A DNA stretch of 64,000 bases from positions 1,008,001 to 1,072,000 of the forward strand of contig VICG01000002.1 of NCBI GenBank assembly GCA_008692225.1. The letters are read 5' to 3'. The notes under the pieces were generated by a model that was not told the origin of the DNA, did not search any database, and was given only the letters and a program-made list of their open reading frames with translations. This document shows positions 13,062 to 24,691 of this stretch, in pieces. This stretch comes from Monilinia fructicola (lineage: Eukaryota; Ascomycota; Leotiomycetes; Helotiales; Sclerotiniaceae). Position 1 is the first letter of the stretch. Each line of letters starts with the position of its first letter. The translations under genes were made by a program, and so were the position numbers.

Positions 13062-13802
13062 TCACAACTTTTTTCGGGCTTCTTGCTCAAAAAGTACGGC
13101 CGGAACTTCCGAATGCTCTTGCTTCTACTGCATCTTCTTAGTTCCCTCCCATTCAATCCTTAACGCAGACATAAATGTACGTACCTTAGACTCATACACC
13201 AAGTGCAAACTTCTACGGAAGTCTCCCAAACGGTATCTATCCCCCCTCTTTCTATCTTCTTCCTCTCCTTCTGTAGAGAATTTCCGACCTTCAGCCAATT
13301 TCTTCGAATTGGAGAAAAAGTTAGAAGAGCTTTGAATGGGGTTGGGGATCTTGCATGGTATTTATGCAGAAGGTGGAACAATGGGGAAGACTTACCGAAG
13401 CATCAGTATTCATCACAGCTCTCAATTTCCCATCATTCGTCTAAGTAGCGATCGTTTGTGAAGAACATAACTCCAGGTTTCTTGTCTAAGAGATTGGTGG
13501 GAACAATGTTCTCAGCAACAGCCCCAAAGCACTACCAGAGGAATGAGCGGTTCGGTGAAGAAGTCCTTGTCGTATCGAAGTTTGTTGGTGAGAGCTCTAG
13601 CTTCGCGTTGCAAGAGCAACTCGTGTTGATCGTCGGAGTCAGTTCCAGTGGTATCGTTAACTTCTTCAAATTCCCCAAGTGGAGAGTCACCACAGATTGA
13701 AGAAAAGGTTGCACACACGCCGAAGCGCGGCTGAGGATAAAAACATTATATTAATACTATCTAGTCATACATGAAGGAATACACAATCCTCCGATTCCCA
13801 CC
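13062..13802 (-). pseudogene. Unidentified spliced gene, possibly decayed at its 5' end
   Basis: Four consecutive exons join with every junction in phase 0: 13730-13536, 13440-13396, 13301-13185 and 13124-13062, with introns of 95, 94 and 60 nt starting GT and ending AG. The joined tail is acidic then basic (DTTGTDSDDQHELL; FSTEGEEEDRKRGDRYR) and stops after FEQEARKKL. A further exon ending at 13802 (SSFDKARDQ) precedes a 71-nt intron in the same phase, but its frame meets TGA codons at 13861-13859 and 14032-14030, so no intact start was found. No domain is recognised. It could be a real gene whose first exons I failed to find, or a relic. Confidence 0.35.
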
Positions 13803-15662
13803 TGATCTCTGGCCTTGTCGAAAGAAGAAAGACCAAAGAAGCCGTCATTCGCGTTCCATCAGCTCGCCATAGTACTCTTCATTTCCAAGGAAGAGAAAAC
13901 ACCGTGCAATTGTCTTGTTGAGTTCCATTCGCCCATACCCTGCTCGAGACCTTCTAAGTGTGCATATATATTGTATTTCTGAGATGTCGCTTGAGGAGTG
14001 GAAAATCTGTTGGCTGCGGCTCGGAGACATCAGCAAGTTGTTGGAGGGGAAGCAACATTCTCGCAGACCATCTTGCGTTGGGCAGCCTTGTCGATGCTTC
14101 CGTTGTAAGAGAATGATATTGGTTTGTTCGGCTGAAGGATATTTATCATCAATTGCGAGGCAAGATTTGAAACTGAAGTAGTTTTTGTATCCGTGATGAG
14201 TGCTGAAAGAGCAAGAGAAGATGGCACAAGGCAGAAGACTCCAGAGTTGGTGCAGGTAGACTGATATTTATCATCAGTTGCGAGGTAAGAATTGAAAGTG
14301 AATTCTTCGGTGTATCTGCAATGGGTGCCCGAGAGTCATGAAAGATGACACGGAGGAGGTAGATTTTGAAGTTGATGTATGAGTTGCCCAATATCTCAAT
14401 CCTTGGCACCGCGGTATTGAGAGGGTCGTCAACCATTCCAAGATGATCTCCAGCAGTCTCCCATACACATGGTTACAGAGCCTGCATTTGACGATAGGAC
14501 GATGCGGAAGATTGGAAAATTGATCCAAGGGAATCGTTGCTGGCTCGTTCCAACGGTACAAAACTTGGCAGATGCCTCGACGCGGTGAACAGGTTCTCGA
14601 ACGGTTAGAAGTTGTTGCCTGAGGGAGCCATGGTGGAGGTTCTCTTTCATTCTCGAAATCCACAAGAAGATGCCGTGGCTTGTTAGGGTAGGCGGAATCA
14701 TGAACCTGAGAGCTTGGCCCATTCTTTGGCATCCTCGGTCTCTCTTGCAATTGTGGGAGATGTTCGAAATGGAAGCCACGCTGGCAACTTCAGAATCGGA
14801 GCACAATATTGGCTGAGTTGTTCACAAGATGTTCGCGGTCAGCAGTGGTCAGGTCACCGATGCTGCTTACTCTTGTGTCTTGTCTTGTGATCGTGGAACA
14901 CTTCGATTTCTGATGTCGGTGAGATAAAGAACGTCAGAATCGAATGATCTGTCGTCTGCCACCAACAACTGGCAAGCTGCGGGCGGTCGATTGGGCCAAG
15001 GAAAGTCAGCAGAACGTCCTGAGTGAACTTGCACTGTTATTCCCCCAAACCATGAACCCAATGTCGTTCGAAATGACACTACTAGACTCTTGGGTATGGT
15101 TTGGTGGCTACTAAGCACGAAGAACACCTCGGTTGTGCTGGCTCCTGGCACCATGCTTCCATGGAAGTGATTGCGGGCGAGAACAAGACCCAGGCAATTA
15201 CTTTCTGGTGTGACAAGGACGATGGCACTGGTTGGATGGCTGGCGAGACCAAACCAAAAAAGTGACCAACTCGGAGTCTCGAACACCACCACCTCTTAAG
15301 ATTCCTGGAGAACTGGGACACTACCCCCAATCTCCCTCATATACCTTCCTCCATACAACGCCAGCCCGCTCCCAGGGTCCCCCAACCAAATCCTCCAAAT
15401 ATACCTTTATGAAAAAAACAAAAAAACACCTGCTATGCATTACATCATTTCCTCCACCATCTACCAAATAAATATAATACAATAAAATCCTGCTCCGCAT
15501 TACAAGGATCCTCGGAGAACCACGCCAGCCTTGCCCGTTACTCCACCGAGCGAGTGATACGTACCGTTCGTACAGTCCTACTAGGTACACGTATATACAT
15601 CTCGGGGCATAATAAGACGAAGGGGAAGGCAATGGTTCTTCCTCTCTGTGCCCGTGAGGCCT
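13803..15662. other. No resolved gene; coding-like fragments
   Basis: The minus strand holds several 100-160-codon frames (14274-14750, 14429-14806, 14867-15292), and all three frames look equally protein-like, so frame choice is not informative. An imperfect tandem duplication lies at 14137-14352. There is no recognisable motif. Confidence 0.4.
14137..14352. repeat. Imperfect ~90-bp tandem duplication
   Basis: Two copies about 125 bp apart, starting near 14139 and 14264, share GATATTTATCATCA followed by TTGCGAGG and further matched blocks ending GATG(A/G)CAC. Divergence is around one-fifth. Confidence 0.7.
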
Positions 15663-16040
15663 CTACTTAAAGGCAGGGTCGTCCTTGGTATTATCCAAGT
15701 AATACCGCTCCCACATGTCCTTGTGGTGGGAGCCCCACTTGGAATTGAAGTTTGGCTTCTTGAAGGGAGCCACCCCATTGGCCGCACGCCAATCCCGGAT
15801 CTCGCAATACTCCGAATGAGTAAGGCGCACCACCTTCTTGGTGCCCGCCGGCACGGAGGAGAAGGTCCTTAACGGCTTGTAAGCCGCCCCACGCACCATC
15901 TTGACCTCATCCTCCGTGACGGAGGGCCGGAGCTTCAAGAACTCCCCACGAAACTGGTATTGGGGGGTACCCCCCGGACAGCGAGGGATACCCGGCAAGC
16001 GAATGCGAGCCGTGCGGCGAGGTTCTTGTTGTCCTGGCAT
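15663..16040 (-). CDS. Small unidentified protein, 125 aa
   Basis: A single uninterrupted frame from an ATG at 16040, noticeably more GC-rich than its surroundings, which argues for constraint. The product is basic, without signal peptide or membrane segment, and rich in Pro/Arg at the N-terminus; the second half (SEYCEIRDWRAAN; WGSHHKDMWERYY) is aromatic and looks folded. I do not recognise the family. It sits at the edge of the gene-poor block, immediately downstream (in its own direction) of a tandem array. Confidence 0.5.
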   Translation of the reverse strand: MPGQQEPRRTARIRLPGIPRCPGGTPQYQFRGEFLKLRPSVTEDEVKMVRGAAYKPLRTFSSVPAGTKKVVRLTHSEYCEIRDWRAANGVAPFKKPNFNSKWGSHHKDMWERYYLDNTKDDPAFK

Positions 16041-16320
16041 TTCAAAAAACGAAGACTATAATATGACTTGAGATTAGCGAGTTTGATTGAGAGGAAATAA
16101 CAGAGTTCAGAGGAGAAATGGGAGGAGGGGAACTGTGAGGAGGTAAACTGTTGAGGGGGAACTGTGAGGATGGGACAAGAATTGTTCAAGTTCAGAAAGT
16201 AGCTCAAGTAGTATCAGTCGAGTGAAGTGACTCGATAAGCTCCTACACTTTGAATCTTCCTTGAAAATAATAGCTCTTGAATTGGAATCAAGGGAAGGTT
16301 ATGTTTTTGGGCTCCTCAAT

Positions 16321-16790
16321 GTGCAGTTTGAACTGGCACACTGAGTGAGACTACCCTAAGCAAAACAGACCGCCAATACCAAGTCATTGGCTGTTGCTTG
16401 AACATGCTAGCTCTGTGATGGGAGGTACAGAAAGACACTCTTTTAAAGCACCCTGTTCTGCAGTTTGAACTGGCACAACGATGTGTAGTACACCTCGAAA
16501 ATCAGATCGAAAGCGTTCAGTCGTTGAACTTTGCTCAAGCATGCCAACAGCGGGCTGGGAAAAGAAGAATCAAATGCCCTGATACATGTTCGTTGTGCAA
16601 TTTCATTTGACACAATAAGTAGCAGTGCACCACGAAAAACAGATCAAAAGCGTCCAGTCATTGACCTTCACTTAGAAATGCTAGCGGCGGGATGGGGAGT
16701 AAGGGAACAGAGTGCTTTTGAAGCTCCTCGTTGTGCAATTTAAATCAGCACAACGCGATGCAGCACACCAAGCAAAACAGGGTGAAAAGT
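16321..16790. repeat. Tandem array of ~137-bp units
   Basis: Unit starts at 16321, 16458, 16596 and 16733, spaced 137, 138 and 137 bp. Each begins (G/C)TGCA(G/A)TTT and runs through ...GGCACA-like, then a CACC...AAAACAGA(T/C) block, a CAGTC(A/G)TTG block and a TGCTAGC-like block. Copies are diverged and the last is partial. No coding capacity or known family recognised. Confidence 0.8.
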
Positions 16791-19700
16791 TCCAGTACAA
16801 TTACCATGCAAGTGCAATAAAAATATTGATCTGAATAGTGTTTGAATTGAAGCTCTCCACGCCATCGCTATAGCTGTAGACTACAGGCAAAGGACGAGGA
16901 CGATAGGGTGAGATGCTCCTATTATCAAAGCCATACCAATACAATGTGGTGTATGATGGAACAAAAAACAAGGTGAGAGAGTTTGATAACTTACCAGCGG
17001 CGACGAGGTATGTAGTTGAAAAAAAACAGGCAAAAACTTGTAACTAGAGAGACGTTGGAAGAAAGAAAGGTGTCGTTGGTCGTTGCTATATTCTTCTGTT
17101 AGTTAAATTGAGCAAACGTGGGCTTCAAAGACGGTTTTCTTACTTTTGTGCGTGTAGTGATGGAGAGGAATTTTACAATCGGTCGAGGAATTATTATAAT
17201 AATAAACAAGCAGAGCAAGTTTTCTCTCGGCTAACTGGGGCTATCTATTGGCTATACCGAAGAAAATTTTATATCTGGAGGACCGAAAGGCCGAGGCGCA
17301 GTTCAGTTGGAGTCTGATTTCAGGATGGAAAGGCTTTGAGTCACTTTGAGAAGGCTATTGAATAGAGACAAGTTTCTTTATTATGACTATGGATGTATGT
17401 TTACTTCAAGCTACTTGGTTCTTCCTGATATCTCCCTTTGGTGAGGAGGAAGAGATTCATATCCCATGACTTGGACATCATTGCTTCATGCGTTCACAAA
17501 GAAGTCCTCTTCGAAAGAATGTCTCCTCACTGCTCAAGAAATATCGGAGCATAACCCAATAATGAAAATAAGTGAATCTGGAGGCTGTGCACCATCATCT
17601 TGTTTTTGAAGCTACTCAAGAACTTTTTACCGTGTCCTAAGGCTACACAAAGTTCCATCTTTCAATGATGGCATTGAAACAGGACGCTTATGAATAGGAA
17701 ATTCATCGATGAGAGGATTTATGAGATATCAACACTAGAAATATGTATCGAAGAATCAAGATTAAACTTCTATGAAACCGTAGTACTGCCACCATAGATA
17801 TAGTTTCTTAACTGCCATTCTATTCTAGAAAATTCTGGGACTTGAAAACAGAATCAGACTATTAATCAAGAGCTTCTACCCAAGTTGAAGTGAATAGAAC
17901 TTGAAAGAACGCAAAGAAATGATATAGCAACGACTGGCATCAAGTAAAGCGGCATCCTTCCCCAATAGCAAGTCAAGTCAGATCATCAAAGCTGAACATT
18001 ATACCGACAGTATTAGAGAACTTTTGTTGAGACTTCCAAGGTTATTCAAGACTTCCGAAAAGGCTGTGAGTCGCTTGATATCTTGAAGCCCTCCAAAGGC
18101 GCCTTGGAGTACATGTAAGTACTGTTCCTATTTGACCTCTTTCACATCTCCTAACACAGCCCATAAAGTAACTCCTACTTTTGGTTCACAGGTTCCCTTA
18201 ACACACCGGTACGTTATTTGCAGCTTCTTCAAACTACATAAGTTTGGCGTTCTACCGTAGAGCAATGTAAGGATCTCAAGATGACAGTAGCTCTCTGAAT
18301 AAGTTTTGGACTACTTATTGCCAAATTCTGACGCTTTTTCTATGTTAGAGTTCTATGCTCCTAGCCCTATCTTGCGGTATGAACTGCTACTTTCCAAGTC
18401 TGCAACGAATCAGCAGCATGAGGTGTCTCTTCCTCGGCTAACTTGAACTTTAAGTCTAAATAGGGTCAATTCGAGACCACGACTACGAGGCATTTCTACC
18501 AATGCCATAAGAAGAAAGGTTGCGTTTGTGGTCTGGAATAGGCATCATGACATAAATCCGTGTGTGGAGATGAAGTTCTGTCAGAAGCGCCGCGGCTGCA
18601 ATTGCTCCACAATTCTTGGCTACCGCGTTAATGTCCTTTGAATCACCATGAAATCAGGTCCGTCTCTAGCCCCGGCACCCCTTTGCTTGTTTTGAGATCC
18701 GCTGCAGCATCAGCATACCCGCCGTAACCTCGATGAGGGAAAATCCAGGCGTCGAAACTGAGTGACATCTGCAGATTGCTTGCCAAGTACTCAACGCTGC
18801 TTCAGGCGTCGGATCGACATACTCTATACACACGTATGTAGCGATATCTCAATCCATCTTCCTCAAAGCCGAATACTGACATCTATCGTTTTGAACATAT
18901 GCTTTCAGCTATGTCACTTCCGATCCTTCTTCCCCTCCTCTGCAGTGCTACAACTCAAAAGAAAGCTAAGCAACCACATTAATCTGCACCGCCAGATGCC
19001 TCAAACCAAATTATCATAGTCAATGACAGACAGTACCTATCCGTCATGTTTTTGACCGGCCAGGTGAAAGTTATCGACATATCATACAGGAAAAGCGTTG
19101 AGATATCGGAAATATGACAGATCGCAGCACCGTATGCTGTGAGCCCTATGAATGAATAACTAGGAAGCTACACAAGGTTATAGAACTCGGAATAGATGCA
19201 GTCGCTGGGTATAGCTTTCTGTTTTCAACATGCCGACTCTACTCGCATGCAGTAATCAATTCCTTGATGTTCAAGTTGAGTGCGGGATTTTCTTTGAATA
19301 TGACAGAGCCTTCACTCATTTGTATTCTCCGTGAGGTTCCGCCGGAGATATATATACGGATGTACTAGGTTAAATCTGAATGTATACCATCAATATGACA
19401 GGAGTGAAACTCAGGCCCTTCCCCACTCGTTCTGTTTCGATCTATTGGACTCGGTTTATGCACAATTCCTGAACCCAGACTTTACAGTCGTCGTACAAGC
19501 ACAAGAGCGTGTCCAGGGGCCGGCTCGGCTCAATTCGGCATCGATATCGGCATTGGCACAAAGCCTCCGGTATTCTTCCATCCCGATTGACCGGTCCGTA
19601 AACCGCCAGGTGTCATGCGACATTTGTACTTATTGTAACCCTCCATCTAGTTTCAATTCTCATTCTCCAAATTCTAGATCGTGTCACCCGCGACTTCTTC

Positions 19701-21979
19701 TTCTTCTTCTTAATGGACGGTATATCTTGATGTTTCTTGCCTACCGGCTGTACGACATCGGGCAATCATACACGGGATGGTAATATCTACTGATTGGAAT
19801 ACAAATTGGTCTTTCGAGTTGCTCTCAATACTGGATTTCTGTATCCCCGAGAAATAGTGCCAATGGTGTTTAGGGTCTATGGCGTGCTAGTTTCGTGTGG
19901 TAGTATGAAATGGGATCTATGATGACCTAGCCAAGCCAACAAGCCTTGCTGGGGTAATAAATATGAAGATCTTATTGTGCCAAGTCTGCTCGAGATTGAG
20001 AGTGGTGCGGGTAAATCTTCAAATGCGAAAGCTCCTAATTATCCCTTGGAATGCAAACAATGGATGGAAGTTGGATTGGCTATTGAGAACAAGGAAGAAA
20101 ATCATTCGAGTTATCGTATCACAACTGATGACCATATTCAGTCGCGGATACATTGGATTGAATAGTGTTTGAATGCAAGAAGATATAGAGAGTTTCTTTC
20201 CTCACAACCTTCTGATGTACAATCGATGATTTTACCATTATTTATTCGCCTTTGAAAATGAAGGAACGGTTTTGCATAGATTATCTGATGTTAAATTTGT
20301 GCTCTGCGCTAAAAAAAGGACAATAAATATTGCACATTATGTCATGGTTTCCTGCCATTCATCTGGCCTTCCCCGTAAATATGCCGTTACCCCTATAGTC
20401 GCACCGGCTGTCGAGTTGCTGAGTAATTTCCTAGTAATGTATGTTCTACCCTTCAAGTGAAAACTCGAATGTCTCGGAGTCTTAGTAAGTTTTAGTATCA
20501 CCATGGGGCGATGAAGTCAATATAGTACTTGTAACTGGTTAACGGGAGCTAACTCAACTGTTATACGAGGACTATATGGCCGTTACCTTTGGTCACGTGA
20601 ATAACTGCCCCGACAGTAAGCCATTGTGCCAGTTCGCTGGCTTATCCAATCCAAGGGAAGTCGAGAATTCTTCTTTGAGTATTTTCTGAAGGTATAGATC
20701 AGATCTTGAATAAAGCAGGCTCAATGTTGCTTACATGGTTGAGCTTAAGATACGTCCCGGTTTTACAGCGTTTCAAAGCCTATTATTCGCCCCGTATTGT
20801 GTGTAACGCTACACTGGATATCATTCTATCATCCAAATCCCAAGGCAAGTTAAAGTAGAATCAACCTACAGCTACAAAAGTCTCAAAAAGTAGTATATAG
20901 TTTTTATGGTATAAGTAGAGTGTTCTTACTGGAGATCAAAGGATTCAAGTTATGTCTTGGATGATTGGATTCAGCCGGGTGCTTGAGTTTGATGAGTATC
21001 ACAAACATCTTGTGAGAAAGGAGGGCTGAAATACCCCTCACCTCGTAAGCAAATGCTAAGGTCTACTGGCATTGACTACGAATGACTTCACCTGAATGAT
21101 CAGATCCTTTCGCGTAGGCCAAAATCTGCCCTTTCAGTACCGGTACATTCAAAATGACTTAAAGTGATGATCTTGTAGTAAAGGCTGTAGCTAATAATGT
21201 GTCTTTTTCGTTGGGTTTATATAAGAGAACTCAACGTTTGAAACTTATTTGGGGCTCTGTTATACCCTCGCTTGTCACCTCCTGAGATAATCTACTAACT
21301 GAACAGCTCCAGGAAAACAACTGTTAATAAAATCACGAGTATATGAATTGCTATGCTACACACATGTCTCATATTGAACGCCGGCTTTGTACTCTTTTGA
21401 GGACTTGATGGCCTACTTAGGTATCTGTGAGTATCAACCATGTTTATTTGCGGCCCATGTGAGCCAATCACTGAATTCTAGTGACATAAAAGTCCAGTAT
21501 TTACCCACTATTTTCTGTTAGATGAGGATGTTGTGGGTATGTACCCAGTACCCAAAGTTTCCATATGAAAACGTGAGCATATGCATGTGAAGAGCAAAAT
21601 TCTCATACAAGGCTCAAATTATCCATTTGAAAAATTTATACCAAAGTACGAACTATAGCGTCTGTCCTAGATGTGAGCGCGACAATGATACAGCACTGTA
21701 AAGTCACTTTGATCTCTCCGTTGACATGCCCCTAATCCTGTCCCATTTGGATTTAGCCCCTCCAAAATGGCATGGCAGGTAGAAGAATCTTGGAGAAATT
21801 CAATCACAGGACAGAAAATGAAGCACGTTGTGTTACAATCCTATACGAGGCCATAATATGACATCCGGCATTCATTGTGTGGCACCTTCTAATCATGGTT
21901 TCTTGAAAGTCCTCTCACTACTTCAATACGATCACCTACTTTCTGATTAGTCAATCTCATTTCAAGTTACGTATCAACT
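16791..21979. other. Gene-poor region
   Basis: More than 5 kb with only short, dispersed frames. The longest (19331-19783, plus, GTG start) has no recognisable motif. Moderately AT-rich, no terminal repeats noticed. I see nothing I can support as a gene. Confidence 0.6.
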
Positions 21980-22209
21980 ATGTTTGCATTTGAGCTTCTC
22001 TACAATAAAAGAACTGCACAGTTTGCAAGAACCTATCCGGATTTTGATTACTCGGAAGGTTATAGGTCCGCAACAGATAATCTAACCATTCAAGTTTGGT
22101 TGTACATATCTTACCGGCATATGATGGCAAGGGGGTATGTATGCAGGACCAAAATAGGCTTTTTATTAGTTAGAGGTATGGAACAAAATAGAAAGTATTT
22201 CATGCACGT

Positions 22210-22854
22210 GTGAACCTTGGGTGTAATTCAATACCTGAGCCTGACGAGATTCGTTCGTCGCTCGCGGCTATTCAAAAGACAGTTGGCCGTCCCTCTACTC
22301 TCCTATCCTATACAGATCTTCAACATTGCATCGGCCTATATGAATCAATCGTACGGAATCAGGCACTGGATATACAACTCATGATTAACCCCTTATTGCA
22401 TAACACCTCGGAAAGACTAAAAGATCGGGTTTTGACCCATGCCAAAGGAATTAATCATTCAGAGGCAGCCCATGCTAGTAACCTATCATATGAGAGTCAG
22501 TCGTTGGGGAAGGAGAGTATGGAACAATGATGTGGTATCAATAGCCTTGAGTACCGACCTCCTTTCATACAGACGCCGAGGCCCAAAAAAACGAATATCT
22601 CCTCGGCAAGTTATATTTCCGATCTTTATATTGATGCCAATGTGCTTGAAAAAGGGTGAGTAAGCCTCAGGAAACCATGTGTCCAAATAAGCAAATGTAT
22701 GTCTTTTCTTTTTGAGAATTTCAATAGCTTCATGTTCGAAATAGTATATGATCCTCAAATTTCGATCAAACCGATTGGATTTGAGAAGCGAAAAAAATAT
22801 TACGCGAAAGTCTCACGAGGACACATCCTCCGCCCTTCACGTTGGCCACCGTGA
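22210..22854 (+). pseudogene. Decayed spliced gene of unknown family
   Basis: A plus-strand frame runs from about 22210 to 22655 and splices through a 72-nt intron with a strong GTGAGT donor (22656-22727) into 22728-22854 in matching phase, giving ...DANVLEKG joined to FMFEIVYDPQ... and stopping after RPSRWPP. The first exon is interrupted by one in-frame TGA (22528-22530), and I found no intron of suitable phase to remove it. The start is not found; a 77-codon frame from an ATG at 21980 may be an upstream exon. Function is not recognised. Confidence 0.35.
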
Positions 22855-24691
22855 CAGTCTGAGGAAATCTCATTCGTACCATCGCTAAAGAATCATGGCA
22901 AATTTCGACGATATAGATCTCCTAAGGAAGGATTTTGGCTGCCCACTACTGGCTAGATTTTACAGAAGGGTCGGTTTAGGCACGAAACTCCCTGGTTTTC
23001 CGGGGAAAGCTGTTGGACTGGCTGTGCTACAGAAGTGGCTCATGATAGGCTTTCGCATACTCGCGTAGTACATTTGTATCACTGACCGTATTAAAGGGGG
23101 GCTTAGCTCGGGGCCGTGTGACAAGCTTGGATATTATAGCAATTGAGAGTTCTGAAATCCACTTTTCGTACAGCGCGATGCTTTGTAATATAGTTAATCC
23201 AGTAATATTCATATCTTCTCATATGAATATCATAAATAAAGAACTCTCTAAATATAGTAAGAATATCCTTCAAGTTAGAAATCATAATAGATTAGATCGA
23301 TTGATATAATTATAAATAAAAAATGAACTTTATTTTTAACTAATTTTATTTAAAATTAATAAAATTTAATGAGTTGAGTTTTTTATTGATAAACTTTTTC
23401 TTCTATAAAAAATAGGGATTTTCAAAATAATTATTATTTTACAAAAAATATCTAAAAAATAGACTATTTTATCTTTTTGTTAAATTTCATCGATTTGATA
23501 TAAAATATCAAAATCTTTGAGTATTAATGATTTTATCAAAGAATTCAAAAACGGTATAGAAACTTGAATGAATGGAGGGTTTTGGTGTGAAAACGTTATA
23601 TTTGCGCCAAGTAAGTTCTCAAACTCTGACTATGTAATTGTAAAACTTCAGAATGCAGATATACTTTATCCTCGCTCCGGTATCAAGTGGACTAGAGTGC
23701 ACTCTATCTGAACCAATTATACAAATTAACTCGAGAGCCATACAAAAATGCTATTCATTCGAACTTAGGTGTCCAATCAAGTGATATTTCAGGTTGATAG
23801 TCTATGTGCTTGATAGTTTTCAATCCCCCTTAATGAATCTTGATCATCTTGCGGGTAACACACGTAGATCTTTAGCCTTTGTTTAGGCAAGGGAAGAGTA
23901 GCCGGTTGGTGTAGATCAAGTGGAACTCTGGACTAATTAGGATCTGGAATCATACATTCAACTGCTGAAATAATCAAATGGCCAATAGGCACCAAGGAAA
24001 GCTGTTCAAGCAAGATCGCTAGGCTGCCTTCAGACTAGACCGAAAGATAATGGCTTTAGAGCCCTAAGACCCCCCCGGAGATACAGGCAGATTGTATGGA
24101 AGGTATAGACTGGTTTTGGTTATCGACCCATATAAACCTGGAAGTCCTGGGCCACTCCTCAGTATCAACATCCATCTAAAATGACACAGCAGCAGCGCCG
24201 TCGGGTTTTTCTGACAGCCACAGACAATAACAGCGAATCCCTTTTCAGACCAGCCTTGACCTCCAGAGCATGGGATACTGTTCGACAAACAGTCCACCGT
24301 AGAGTGCAAATGCCTCGGTGGGTTCATTTCACTCAGTCTGGACGATATACGCAGTCTGTATCTGGGCATATACTGATTGTGGAGGGAGAACTTGAACATT
24401 TCGTTCTGAAGAGAGAGAAATTGGTATTAAGATACTAAAACACTTTTGAAGCTCAAGCTACGGTCCCAAGAACACTCGTTTCCTTCTCTCCTCCTCGGTA
24501 AAACATTAATAAAGCGTTGTCGTTATAGATATTGAACCTTGACTCCCTAATCACCGAATAAGACCCGATTTGTCATAAACATTCGTAACAGCTGTACCCA
24601 ATATCCATCGCATCCATGCCCAAACTAATTCGGAAGATCGTGACTTCATGTACGCTATGCCAGCTATTGCCGCCTCTCATACTCTCGACCA
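22855..24691. other. Gene-poor region with an AT-rich island
   Basis: Holds a strongly AT-rich stretch at 23281-23560 and otherwise short unsupported frames, including an 85-codon plus frame at 24181-24438 with no recognisable feature. Confidence 0.6.
23281..23560. other. Extremely AT-rich island
   Basis: Nearly all A/T with scattered G/C over about 280 bp, abrupt against flanks of ordinary composition. Compatible with an old repeat degraded by repeat-induced point mutation, but no family is recognisable. Confidence 0.7.

Noticed and set aside
14429..14806. Possible cytochrome P450 remnant on the minus strand
   Set aside because: A few segments resemble P450 helices, but the haem-binding Cys motif is absent and all three frames look equally protein-like.
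19331..19783. 150-codon plus-strand frame
   Set aside because: GTG start, no recognised motif, in a gene-poor block.
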